64,000 nt of DNA from Rhipicephalus microplus (lineage: Eukaryota > Arthropoda > Arachnida > Ixodida > Ixodidae), in NCBI RefSeq assembly GCF_043290135.1, contig NC_134701.1:31833501-31897500 (forward strand), written 5' to 3'. The position numbers and the translations under genes were made by a program. Shown here one piece after another: positions 11,488 through 22,394 of the stretch. Numbering within the stretch: the stretch's first letter is position 1; every line of letters begins with the position of its first letter. Below the pieces are notes generated by a model. The model saw only the letters and a list, made by a program, of their open reading frames with translations, was not told where the DNA came from and did not search any database.

Positions 11488-12530
11488 CCCCCCCCCCCCC
11501 CCCGCAACCTCATGCTCATCGTTCTCCTTCACCGCTGCGTCGCAAAGCGCCTTCTTCGCCACCGGAAAACTAGCCAGCGCGGCCAATGGGGGTGAGGTCG
11601 CTGGAAACGTGCTACTGACAGAAATACCTCGTGTGTGTATGTTTAAAAACAAAGTGCGTGTTTTGGTGGATTATGTGCCTGTGGTGGCCTTGGTGGACAC
11701 AGGTGCAACGATTTCCGTGATGAGTGCTTCCTTTAAAGACGTGTTAGGACGGAAAGTTGTTTTTACCAGAGATGAAACTTCGACGTTCTGTGGAGTGAGT
11801 GGAGAGCCGTTGCGTTCTATTGGTGTGTGTAGTGCTGAAGTATTTTTGGGAGGCCTTAGGATAACGACCGAGTTTGCGATTATTCCTCGGTCGACACATG
11901 ACGTCATTCTCGGCATGGACTTCTTGCGAGAATGTGGTGCCACTGTAGACTGTCAAACGGGGAAAGTCTGTGAGTGGCCAGATGCCGTCAGAACTTCTGG
12001 AAACACCAGCGGATGACCAAACTACGCTGTGTGTCTGTGGCAATGCGTTCATACCTTCATTTTCTACCATACGTGTTCCTGTTGTTTGTCGCGGCGCGGA
12101 TTCTGAGAGCTTCGATGCGAAACCTATGCACATAAACTGCGCGAAGAAGAATGTGTTGGTTCCTCATTGTGTGGTGTCGATCGATGGCGGACGAACGGGC
12201 CTATGGACTGTAAACTGTTCCTCTGAGCTCGTGACACTACCCAATGGTTTAAAATTAGCTTCGGTCAACAAACAACACGCGACCTTATCAGTGGTCGAGC
12301 TCACAGATGTACCAGAAGAACGTGACGGAACTGGTTGTCACAATTTGGACGGGGTGCTTATGGCAACGATAAATAAGTCGCTTAGCTCAAGCGAGCGCCG
12401 AACTTTAATGAATGTGCTGTTGAAGCACGTTTCGGTATTTGACTTTGCGCAGAAGGGCAAAGTAATCCCTATCCCCCGGTCTCGAACGCGCCATACCATC
12501 AAAACTGGCGCGGCAAGTCCGATACGCCAA
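11488..12530 (+). pseudogene. Gypsy B protease and pol N-terminal region
   Basis: After a run of C bases (11488-11504) the aspartic protease is read: ALVDTGATISVM is the catalytic box, ILGMDFLRECGATVDC the C-terminal signature. The frame then changes near 12000 to one carrying LDGVLMATINKSLSSSERR and an RSRTRHTIKTG block that leads into RT. Frame changes between gag, protease and RT may reflect natural programmed shifting in the ancestor or later indels; the poly-C run is a plausible slippage site. TAA at 12531-12533 ends the frame just before the [11 protein letters not shown] block. Confidence 0.75.
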
Positions 12531-12533
12531 TAA

Positions 12534-15184
12534 CCATATCGTGTTTCCCCGTCGGAAAAACAAATTATCAACGACCAATTGCAGGAAATGATGCAAAAGG
12601 GAGTGGTACAAGAGTCAGCCAGTCCGTGGGCAGCACCGGTAATCCTTGTTAAGAAGAAAGATGGATCTCGGAGATTTTGCGTCGACTATCGCCGACTGAA
12701 TGCCGTGACTAAAAAGGACGTATACCCGCTGCCCCGAGTAGAGGACGCAATAGACTGCTTACATTCGGCCTCTTATTTTTCCTCCGTAGACTTACGATGC
12801 GGTTATTGGTAAATTCCGATGCACCCAAAGGACAAGGAGAAGACTGTCTTTGTAACACCTGATGGGCTCTTTGAATTCAACGTGACGCCATTTGGACTGT
12901 GCAATGCACGGGCAACGTTCGAGAGGCTTATGGACACCATTCTGCGTGACTTGAAGTGGAACATCTGCATGTGCTACCTCGACGACGTCGTCATCTTTGG
13001 CCGCACGTTCAGTGAACGCAACTCTCGTCTGGATACTGTTTTGAACTGCATCCGAAACGCTGGCCTAGTTTTAAACTCGAAGAAATGCCACTTCGGAGAC
13101 CACCAGACGCTTGTGCTCGGGCATCTCGTTGACAAGGATGGCATCCGCCCTGACCCCCAGAAGACAGCAGCAGTTGAGGCGTTCAATGAGCCGCGTTCCG
13201 TCAAGGAGCTTCGCAGTTTCCTGGGGCTTTGTTCGTACTTCCGCCGCTCTATTCCGACGTTTGCCGACGATGCGTATTCTCTCACATGCCTCTTACGAGA
13301 GGACAATTCCTTTGAGTGGACTCCGGAGTGCGATTCTTCATTCCGTCAATTGAAGCTTTTGCTGACGTCACGACCCGTCCTTCAGCACTTCAGTCCTTCT
13401 GCTCCGACAGAGCTTTATACGGATGCTAGCGGCATAGGTATTGGAGCCGTCCTAGTACGACGTTACGGTGACCGCGAACACGTCATCGCATACGCAAGTT
13501 GCTCCCTGAGCAGGCCGGAACAAAACTACACTGTTACGGAACAAGAATGCCTGGCGGTAATGTTTGCAATTCAGCGGTTTAGGTCTTACTGAGGGGTAAT
13601 TCTAGACGCCTAAAGCACCACAGGAAGAAATAATCACAGAGAAGGAGCGTCAACTCGCAACTGATTTGTACTTCTTGATTTAAGTCTTACCTGTACGGAC
13701 GCCCATTTACAGTCGTAACCGACCACCACTCATTGTGTTGGCTTGTCAACCTTCGTGACCCTTGTGGCCGCCTTGCGCGCTGGGCACTCCGGCTACAAGA
13801 ATACAGTTTTACCGTCGCTTACAAGAGTGGTCGTCGACATGCTGACGCGGACTGTCTTTCACGTATGCCACTTAGCACAACGGACTGTGAGTCCGATGAC
13901 CTTGACCAGCTTGTAGCGTCTGTGTCGCCTACGTTCCCGGACTACCCCAGTTTCAGAGCAGAACAGCGGAAGGACGCTAAACTAGCACCACTATTCGCCG
14001 CTGCATCCGCTTCCACTATTGCACGCCGTTTCTGTATGCGTGATGGACTGTTGTTCAAAAGGAACCTCTCCAGCAGTGCCGCGCGTTTCCTTCTAGTGGT
14101 CCCGGAGAGCCTGCGAACAGTTATTATGAGTGTCATGCACGACAACCCTACATCTGGACATTTAGGTTTGGCGCGGGCGCTTCACCGGACTAAAGAGCGC
14201 TTTTATTGGCCTGGTATGTAGAAGTCCGTTGAGAGTTATGTGGCAAGCTGCATGCAATGTCAGCGTCACAAACGTCCATCAACTGGTCCAACTGGTCTTC
14301 TACAGCCGATGCCAACTCCAAGCGCACCTTTCGATCAAGTGGGCATTGACTTTCTGGGCCGCTTTCCAAAATCGGCTAAGGGCAACCGATGGATAATTGT
14401 TTGCGTCGACTACCACACACGCTACTGCGAGACGGCGGCCGTCCCCTCTGCAACTGCCAGTGAGGTCTCGTCGTTTTTGTTACAGTACGTCATCCTCCGA
14501 CACGGCCCACCTCGCCTGATTATCAGCGATCGTGGACGTCAACTCACAGCGGATGTCTTGGAAGAGCTACTCCGTTTATGTGAATCCCGCCTGCGTCACT
14601 CGACACCATACCACCCCCAAACTAATGGGCTGACGGAGCGTACCAACCACACCATTATCAACATGTTGTCTATGTATGTCTCATGCGACCACAATAACTG
14701 GGATGCCGTACTCCTGTTCATTACTTACGCGTTCAACACCGCGAAGCATGAGATTACAGGTTATAGCCCTTTCTATTTGCTTTATGCACGTTCGCCCCGG
14801 CACACAATCGACACAATATTACCTTTCTGTGGTCACGATGACGTCACTGTCACCGATACTCTCTGCCTCACCGAAGAGGCGCGTCGCATAGCTCGACTAC
14901 GCACATTGGCATCGCAAGACAAAGCGAAGGCACGCTATGACATTCACCATCGATCAGTGATTTATCGCCGTGGTGATCTAGTGCGGTTGTGGACTCCGAT
15001 GCGCAAGCGCGGGTTATGCCAAAAGTTTTTGGCCACTAACGATGGACCTTTTGTCATTGTCGACCGACTTACAGAGGTCAACTATGTAATAGCTCGTCTC
15101 ACGGCGAGTGGTCGACGAGCTGCCAAAACTCAAGTGATTCATGTTGCCCGCCTGAAACAATACACGCCACGACAACTCGATTGA
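12534..15184 (+). pseudogene. Gypsy B RT-RNase H-integrase polyprotein
   Basis: The RT shows [23 protein letters not shown], the [13 protein letters not shown] block, [25 protein letters not shown] and CYLDDVVIFG (catalytic YxDD intact). The connection PDPQKTAAVEAF and RNase H (LYTDASGIGIGAVLV, TEQECLAVMFA) follow, then the 94-bp insertion. After it, VVTDHHSLCWL, integrase finger H...H / CMQCQRH, the DYHTRYCETAA region, SDRGRQL and NGLTERTNH (D, D, E order) appear. The C-terminal GDLVRLWTP and VNYVIARL blocks end at TGA 15182-15184. Stops at 12810 and 14219 truncate it. Confidence 0.88.
13590..13690. mobile_element. 94-bp insertion with 7-bp target duplication in gypsy B
   Basis: GTCTTAC occurs at 13583-13589 and again at 13684-13690, bracketing 94 bases that begin TGAGGGGTAATTCTAG. 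Without the block the RNase H frame is continuous across the joint, so it is a late insertion. The sequence has no clear inverted repeats. Its GAAGAAATAATCACAGAG-like text loosely resembles the Penelope 3' flank near 37.53 kb, so a tiny 5'-truncated retroelement tail is possible. Confidence 0.6.
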
Positions 15185-15218
15185 CTCGTCCGGCGGCCTT
15201 CGCCTGCGCGGAGAGGAA

Positions 15219-15394
15219 TGTTGCGCACATGCATGAAGACAACAAAGCGTATATGGTGAACGCACTTGTCGTACGGAGCGAGAAAGGAAGAAGAGGATCA
15301 GGAGAATCTCTAACCTGTCGGACGCTTCTGAGCTGCCCCTCACGACCTAATAAACGGCCCCTTTCAACCTCTACCGGTCTCTTTCAAACATCCA
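15219..15394 (+). repeat. Gypsy B 3' LTR
   Basis: It begins TGTTGCGCACATGCA after a purine-rich GAGAGGAA (polypurine tract) and ends near TTTCAAACATCCA. It differs from the 5' LTR at roughly a dozen places by eye, so the insertion is not recent. The shared central block contains AATAAAC. Confidence 0.8.
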
Positions 15395-16442
15395 TGCAAT
15401 GCCCCTTAGCACAGGTACTATATTTAGGCGGCGGTGCATTTTTCGTCCGACTTTGTTAGACTTGAACTAGATTTGTTTTGAGACCTCATACTGTCGAAAA
15501 GGTGAAATATACAATGCGCACATGTAGAGACATTCTATATTCAGCTTCGCAAACTGTAAACTATTGGCGCGGGGCTACCCATGGCAGATTTATGTTTTTT
15601 TTAGGGGGTGGGGTGTGCAGCCGAACGCCTAAGCTTGTGCACTTCGTGGTCACTGTTAATGTGTGTAAATATTTTAGTATACCCTGAAAAGGTAAATTAC
15701 GAAAACATTTCCTGGTGTAGGGGGTTCAGATTCCCTTCCTCTCCTCTCTTTACTTAAGGCTTTCTGGTTCTGCGTGCGTGTGACACAGTATTTGTTTTTT
15801 TTTCATCTTACAGCTTTCTGACTACAGGTAACTTCCAATAAATCGGCTCAGTTATTCTGAATATTGTAGACGCCTAACCAACGAAGAAAGAGAAAAAATC
15901 AATAAGACCCACATTTTTGAATTATTTTCTATCTCTCACAAGGGCTTTTATGGAGCTCAAATTCAGTAGATTGGCGTGTCATACATCAAAGGCTATGGCA
16001 TCATGTGCTAGACATGAGTGATGGGCAGGTATGAAGAAATCTGCATCAAGAAAGCGCGACAGAGGAGCCGAAGTGCATAGCAGTTCCTGCACGCGGCTCT
16101 TTCAGTACTATTCGACTGCAGCGCCGCCACTGTGGGCAACGTAGAATGGATCAGGCGCCAATTAACACTTCTAGTACACTTTAACTGCATCGTACACAAA
16201 TACGATGCAGGCTACTTTGCTGTCTAAACAATATGCCGGCTCAGCGAATCACTCAGATGACAGAGAAAGGAAAGGACTCAGACAGATCAAATCTCACCAG
16301 AATAGTCGTCTGCAAACAAACAGACGCTTTCCCGGACGCTCAATGTGAGTAATGTTTATTTAAAAGAGGCCAGAAATTACATCTGCTGCGTTTGTTTACT
16401 TTAGCTTTTTCTTCTCGACGCCGAGTGGCGCATCGTCGCGTG
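15395..16442. other. Non-coding stretch
   Basis: No gene or repeat could be supported. Short frames at 15181-15459 and 15478-15687 mostly read the LTR or random sequence. T-rich runs occur at 15590-15600 and 15795-15805. Confidence 0.45.
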
Positions 16443-17430
16443 AAAGGGAGCGTACGATAGCGTGGTTCAAGAGGATTTGTGGGGAATACTGGACACACTA
16501 GGTGTGGAAGATGGAGTCACTAATATTTTAAAGGAAATCTATAAAAGTAACAAGGTAGTTATAAAGTGGGAAAAACAGGTATCAAATCCCACGGATGTGA
16601 AACGCGGGCTTAGGCATAGGTGTCCTCTGTCACCCTTGTTATTCATGACGTACCTACAAGGATTAGAGGCCAAATTAGAAGGAAGTGAACTTGGCTTCAA
16701 CCACTCTTTCGTCAAACAAGGAAAACAAATTGACCAGGCACTACCAGCATTAATGTATGCAGATGGTATGGTGCTAATGGCCGATTACAAGGAAGATTTG
16801 CAGAGATTGATGGACATCTGCGGTAATAAGGGATATATGTTAGATTTCAGATTCAATAAGAAAGAAATCAGCAGTCATGATTTTTAATGATAATGAAGGT
16901 TGTGGGCTTAGGTTACAGAAGGTCACGCTAGAGATAACAGGTAAATACAAATATCTGGGCGTATGCATGGATAACCAATGGGACCGAGTACCTAAGGGAA
17001 CACGAAATATACGTGACGACGAAAGGTATAACAGGAATGCAGCAGTCATGAAAAATAGGGCACTGTGGAAAACAACAGGTATGATGTGAGAGGAATATGG
17101 AAAGGGGTCATGGTTCTTGGTCTGACGTTCGGCAATGCGGTCTTGTGCATGAGATCAGAAGTTCAAGCAAGAATAGAAGTTAAGCAACGCGGAATAGGTA
17201 GGCTTGCTTTAGGAGCTCACGGGAATACACCAAATCAGGGAGTACAAGGTGATATGGGATGGACATCATTTGAGGGCAGAGAAGCTAGCAGAAAGATAAA
17301 ATTTGAGAAGCGATTGAGAGAAATGGGGGAAGAGCGTTGGGCTAGGGAGGTTTTCAGCTATTTTTACATGAAAAATGTCGATACAAAACAGAGGAAGCGA
17401 ACCAAGAAATTGACTAGTAAATACTAGGAA
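16443..17430 (+). pseudogene. 5'-truncated LINE reverse transcriptase (plus strand)
   Basis: It starts inside RT at GAYDSVV-like sequence and continues with ILKEIYKSNKVVIKW, CPLSPLLFMTYLQGLE and ALMYADGMVLMADYKEDL, where the catalytic YADD has become YADG. Later frames hold TLEITGKYKYLGVCMD and FEGREASRKIKFEKRLRE. The same protein is seen on the minus strand at 18.05-21.5 kb with a YADD box. The coding part breaks into three frames and stops at about 17425, far short of the LINE C-terminus, so both ends are lost. Its clade was not determined. Confidence 0.8.
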
Positions 17431-17448
17431 ACATAGTTTCCTAATATT

Positions 17449-17830
17449 AACTAGAGGGGACACTGGCGCTGCGATCATTCAGCGACCATGGAAATGATGG
17501 GTAGTACCGTAGTACACACATTTGCCTAGTCTTCGTACTAGCGTGTGGCGAATCGTACTTGCGGCTTCGTTTATTGCAGTCTTTCGGTTTTGTTTTGAAA
17601 GAAAGATTCAACCCTTTTCATTTTTGTGACCCGATTTAGAAAGGTAAGTCTAAAAAATAATATGGTGAAACGCAACCGCTGAACTTTTGCTAAAATTTTT
17701 TTTTCTTGAGAAAGCAGCTTCAAGCCACACGAAACCAAAAGCAGGCCAGAAGTACGAATATTAGACAAATGTGTGTACTGCCCACCATTCCCATGCTCGC
17801 TGAAACGCCGTGCGCTGCAGCTCCCATAGA
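17449..17830. repeat. Foldback (long inverted repeat) element between two LINE copies
   Basis: The left arm (about 17449-17551: GCGCTGCGATCATTCAGCGA, CATGGAAATGATGGGTAG, GTACACACATTTGCCTAGTC) is matched imperfectly by the complement of the right arm (about 17741-17830: AGCGCACGGCGTTTCAGCGA, CATGGGAATGGTGGGCAG, GTACACACATTTGTCTAATA). About 190 bases separate them. The outer ACTAGAGGGGACACTGGCGC motif reappears inverted near 21546-21570. No coding sequence is present. A MITE or foldback transposon is the simplest reading. Confidence 0.6.
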
Positions 17831-18052
17831 TAGACGGATGGATATGGCTGTACTCTTTAGATCGGGCGGTGGCTGGCGCCACCAAGCTGTAATACTTAAT
17901 GAACGAAAATCACTTTAATTTTTTTTAAATAGTGAGGTGGAGGGTTCGTACCTTGCAGTGAAGAGTTTAATTTTCACTCGTGCCTTGAGTCTAGCCACCA
18001 ATCAGATAACCTCCTTCTAGTTAATTCTACCCGCTTAAATATTTTGCCCTCA

Positions 18053-20175
18053 CTACATGTGCCTCAACCCCAGTGCTTTGAAAAACTCTGCGCCATCATC
18101 CTGAACTACAGGGTGAAGCCCTTTAAAGAACATTATGAAGTGTTCGGCAGTTTCCTCCTCCTCTCCATTTGCACTCCATACCGTGTCTACCCCTTCGTAT
18201 TTGGTCCGATATGTCTTGGTTCGCAATACTCCCGTCCTGGCCTCAAACTGTAGAGAACTACCCTGAGTATTATCATAGATCCTTTTCTTGGGCAAATTCC
18301 TGCTTAAAAGTTCGATAAATCTCTAGTGCGGACTTCTTAATCATGCCGATTCTCGACATATCGGGCTCATCTTCCTTCACTTTCTTCTTGACCGATAATT
18401 CTTTTTGGTTTGGCCCGCTGCTGTTTTCTAAGTATTTACCAGTCGATTTTCTGGTTCCCTTCCTCCATTTTGTATCAACATGATTTAGGTACAAGTAGCT
18501 GAATGCCTTTCTAGCCCAACGCTCCTCCCCTATTTCTCTCAATCGCTTCTCAAGTTTTATCTTGCTGCTAGCTTCCCTGCCCTCAAATGATGTCAAATCC
18601 ATATCACCTTGCACTCCCTGATTTGGTATAATCCCGTGAGCTCCTTAGGCAAGACTACCTATTCCACGTTGCTTAATTTCTAATCTTGCTTGAACTTCTG
18701 ATCTCATGCACAAGACCGCATTGCCGAACGTCAAACCATGAACCATGACCCCTTTCTATATTCCTCTCTCAACATCATGCGTATTGTAATTCCACAGTGC
18801 CCTGTTTTTCATTACCGCTGCGTTCCTGTTACCTTTAGTCGTCACGTATATTTCATCTTCCCTTAGGTACTCGGCTTCTTTGCTTATACATACGCCCAGG
18901 TATTTGTATTTATTTGTTATCTCTAGCGTGACCTCCTGTATTCTAAGCTCACTACCTTCATTGTCATTAAAAATCATGACTGCTGATTTTTCCTTACTGA
19001 ATCTGAAATCTAACCTATCTCCCTCATTACCGCAGATGCCCACGAATCTCTGCGAATGTTTCTTGATCTATATCATCTATGTCATCACCTATATCATCTA
19101 TATATCATACATACCATCATCTATATAGCACTATATCATCTGCGTACATTAATGCTGGTAGTGCCTGTTCAACGAGTTTTCCTTGTTTGACGAAAGAAAG
19201 GTTGAAGCCCAGTCCACTTCCCTCTAATTTGGACTCTAATCTTTTTAGGTACATCATGAATAGTAAGGGTGACAGGGGACACCTCTGCCTAAGCCACAGT
19301 TTTACCTCTGCATGCTTGAATACCTGTTTTCCCCACTTTATAACTACCTTGTTACCTTTATAGATATCCTTTAAAAGACTAGTGACTACATATTTCACAC
19401 CTAGTGAGTCCAGTATTCCCCACTATTTTTTTTGAACCACGCCATCGTACGCTCCCTTGATATCCAAAAATGCTAGCCACAGGGGCCTGTGTTCCTTTTC
19501 TGCTATTTCGATGCACTGCGTCAGTGAGAACAGATTGTCTTCAAACCTCCTGTGTTTCCGAAACCTATTCTGCAGTTCCCCCAGCACCACCTCATCCTCT
19601 ATCCATGCCTGCAGTCTTTCATTTATAATCTGCATCGCCAGCCTGTAGACCACTGATGTCACTGTTATAGGACGGTAGTTGTTTATGACAGCTTTGTCCC
19701 CCATTCTTTTATAGATGATGCTCATCCTGCTAACTTTCCTTCCATCGGGGACTTCACCATCGATTATTATTTTGCTCACTGCCTCTCTCAAAGCCTGCTT
19801 GGACTTCTGACCTAATGTCTTTATCAGCATAATTGGAGTGCCATCTGGGCCTGTTGATGTACTACTTGGAACCCTCTTCTCAGCCCTTTCCCAGTCTCGT
19901 TATGAAAATCGAGCCATTGTGCCACTTGATCCATCTCTGTCTATTGCGGTGCATAAGGCACTTCTTTCTTGAAATTTTTCTGTCACCCTTCTTCTTATGT
20001 ATTCAATAGCTTTGTCCCCTTCTATCCTAGCACCTTCAGCAATAGTTATAAACCTCTGCTCTAAGTTTGTTTCATTTCTTAGGGAGTTTAGATGGTTCCG
20101 AAATTTCGCAGCTGCCTTTCTATCATTTATGTATTTCTGCCAGCCACTGAGCTCCCTTTCTTCTAATCTTTTCAT
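18053..20175 (-). pseudogene. LINE reverse transcriptase and C-terminal region (minus copy)
   Basis: In order, MKRLEERELSGWQKYINDRK (19900-20175), SRMSIIYKRMGDKAVINNYR and FLDIKGAYDGVV (RT motifs 1 and A, 19423-19830), CPLSPLLFMMYLKRLE with ALMYADDIVL (YADD catalytic box, 19117-19398), EITNKYKYLGVCISKE (18756-19043), SFEGREASSKIKLEKRLRE (18273-18614) and a His/Cys-poor C-terminus ending near 18053. Each lies in a different frame, with several indels between. The active-site Asp pair is preserved, but the frame is destroyed. Confidence 0.8.
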
Positions 20176-20390
20176 TGATCAGAAGGGATGCATTCCTTCT
20201 ACTGCTTAGAAAGATTTCCCATTTTCTTTCAACATCATCTGTCGCTTCACCCCGCTGCTTAGCATGTCTGTGTTCCCTAGAGGCCTCCTGACGTTTTGCT
20301 ATGGCTCTCTTAACTTCCTCATCCCACCAACTTTTGGGTTTGTGTCTTCTTTTCCAGGGTGACTTGTCACGTGCCTTAGCAAGCTATAGC

Positions 20391-21365
20391 TCACAGTCTA
20401 ACTAGAATCGTGTATATCCACACTGTTTTATTATCCCCAGTGATTACTTTCTCAATTTGTTTAGTGGCTATTTCAATTTGCCTTTCTGAATAAAAATTTT
20501 CCTGTAGTTGCTCATCTTGTTTCTTTCCCACTTTCCCTGCTCTTCCAAAACTTAGCTTGATACGTTTGTGATCACTACCCAGACTTCTGCATCTACCTTC
20601 ATCTATTTGCATTCCCCTGAGCTTAACATACATCCTATGTGACATCAGTGCGTAATCGATCGTCGACTGCAGCCCTTATACCTCCCATGTTATCTGCCTT
20701 TCAACTTCTCGGTACTGTTGCAAATGATCAAATCATGCCTTTCACATATATCCATGATCATTTTGCCTGTCGGGTCAGTATACCCATCTATATCTTCTAT
20801 GTGCGCATTCATATCTCCTAGTATAATTAGCTCTCACTCTCCTCCCAACTCCTGAATGTCCTTTGATATACACTCTTCCATTGCCTGGCTTTTCTCAATG
20901 GCCTTTGCTCCCGTCCACAAGTACACGAAACAAAGGAGTGTCCTTTGCTTTGCCACTTTCCCTTTTAGCCATAAATGTTCCTTGCATTCCTGCTTGACCC
21001 TTTGTCAGTCTGTACTTTTATGAATGTATGCCCCAATACCACTCTCCTTTCTGCTGCCTTCTGTTCTATCACAATTATTCCCACGCATACTCCGGATTGT
21101 TAGGAGGTTGTTCCATGTCCCCGAGATGTGTTTCTACAAAAACGTATACCATCGGCCTCTCCTCCCTTAGCTGTTCTTCGATCAGCCACTTCAGCCTGTT
21201 TCTACCACCCTGCATGCTGATATACCCTATGTCTGAATGGGCTCGGCACTCGTGGCTACGTCTATTTCTGGCCCGGACTCCACCTATTTTAGATACTGGC
21301 ACCACTTCGGAATCGTGTCTGTCCATACCACCTGTCAAAGAGTCTCCCTGGTTGTTTTCCTCGTT
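20391..21365 (-). pseudogene. LINE AP-type endonuclease domain (minus copy)
   Basis: The minus frame at 21075-21365 carries LKWLIEEQLREERPMVYVFV followed by ETHLGDMEQPP, an endonuclease signature (catalytic Glu in ETHL). The domain end near 20391-20645 shows SLGSDHKRIKLSFG, the terminal S-DH motif of this nuclease fold. The middle (GDxN region near 20820) is shifted. The domain nicks target DNA to prime reverse transcription. Broken by frameshifts. Confidence 0.75.
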
Positions 21366-21430
21366 ACTAGCTATCCTGTACCCCGAAGGTACAGGATAGC
21401 TAGTAGTATCCGAAGGTACAGGATAGCTAG
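21365..21430. repeat. 17-bp inverted repeat plus third direct copy at the LINE 5' junction
   Basis: ACTAGCTATCCTGTACC (21365-21381) is followed after five bases by its exact complement GGTACAGGATAGCTAGT (21387-21403). A second copy of that complement lies at 21414-21430. The block sits exactly where LINE endonuclease sequence meets an out-of-place RT segment. Confidence 0.9.
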
Positions 21431-21565
21431 TTTTGACAAAAGAGAGGTTGAAGCCAAGTCCACTTCCCTCTAACTTGGCCTCTAATCCTTGTAGGTTTGT
21501 CATGAATAACAAGGCTGACAGAGGACACCCCTGCCTAAGCATAGACACTAGCGCAAGTGTTCCCT

Positions 21566-21893
21566 CTAGTGTATATTAGGAGACTCTATGGCTGACAACC
21601 CTTGAGCTTCAGTGAGTAAAATACGCCAGTGCTTTAAACTGACAGCTTCAAAAACAACTGTGAAGTGGCGGCTGGCTGTAGCAGGACTAAGGGATAAGAT
21701 AACAGTGCAAAAGCCGCTTCTGATGACCATCAACAAATCAAAGCGCCAGTCATTTGTCCAGCAGCATAAAGCCTGGTCCGCTGACGATTGAGCAGAGTGG
21801 TCTTCAGCGATGAGTGCACATTCACGACCAAATGGTATCAGCGGGCTCGTATCTGGCGTCCAGATAGAACTCGATATGTTCAAAATCTTGTAA
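21566..21893 (+). pseudogene. Tc1-like transposase, central part
   Basis: The plus strand reads GLRDKITVQKPLL, NKSKRQSFVQQHKAWS and, across a frame change, S-x-H-S / KWYQRARIWRPDRTRY. This is the stretch from the end of the paired-type DNA-binding region to the DxxE region around the first catalytic Asp (SDE in active elements). The segment contains stops and a frameshift near 21790. It ends at YVQNL, where non-homologous sequence begins. It is a decayed piece, not a gene. Confidence 0.7.
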
Positions 21894-22394
21894 GTTTTTA
21901 CCAGTTTCCTAATCTCGCAACAGCTGCCATCGAAAGCAGTATGTTAATTTCAGTTTAATGCAACTATGTCGAAACAAAACACAAATCTTACAAGAGCGCC
22001 ATGATTGGAACTCCTTTAAAAATTATACATCAGTTGTCATACACACACTACACAAAACATACCTACCGCGGATATAATAATCTGAGGATGAAACCCTTGA
22101 TTTTGAAGTAATCTTAATAATGTCTGGTGGTTAACGTTGCAAATCCAAGATATGATTATGATGGATGCTAATGGGGTGGGTTCCAGAAGTTAGGACCATG
22201 TAACCTGGGTTTCTTCAGAGCGCAGTAATATCTAGGTGAACAAACCACAGCATTTTGCCTTAAGAATAATTTTAGGTTTGCCATTTGGTCTCGTAGTTGC
22301 TTTCCGTTTCAACATGATTGGCATTACACGACCTGAATGCTACGCTATACAGGCTTCTAAAAGCTTTTTTTTTTCATTGTGTTTGTCCTTACTA
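21894..22394. other. Spacer between two Tc1-like transposase fragments
   Basis: About 500 AT-rich bases with no coding potential. It begins GTAAGTTTTT and ends TTACTATAAG, which mimics intron borders. The transposase text on either side overlaps (RTRYVQNL before, RTEYVQQVAA after), which argues for two separate fragments or an insertion with duplication rather than an intron. Confidence 0.4.

Larger units (their letters stand above)
17826..21550 (-). mobile_element. Minus-strand LINE (non-LTR retrotransposon) with (ATCC)n-type tail
   Basis: Read on the minus strand from about 21435 down to 17826, the order is endonuclease, RT and C-terminal region, then a 3' UTR with TTGGTGGCGCCAGCCACCGC and a TCCATCCGTCTATC tail. 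Frames are broken in many places. At the 5' side the endonuclease is preceded by a hairpin repeat (21365-21430) and then, oddly, by a short stretch of the element's own RT (21437-21550). The plus-strand copy at 16.4-17.4 kb belongs to the same family. Confidence 0.8.

Noticed and set aside
21894..22394. A genuine intron in a Tc1 transposase gene
   Set aside because: The protein text overlaps on both sides, and the flanking pieces contain stops and shifts, so splicing would not give a working protein.
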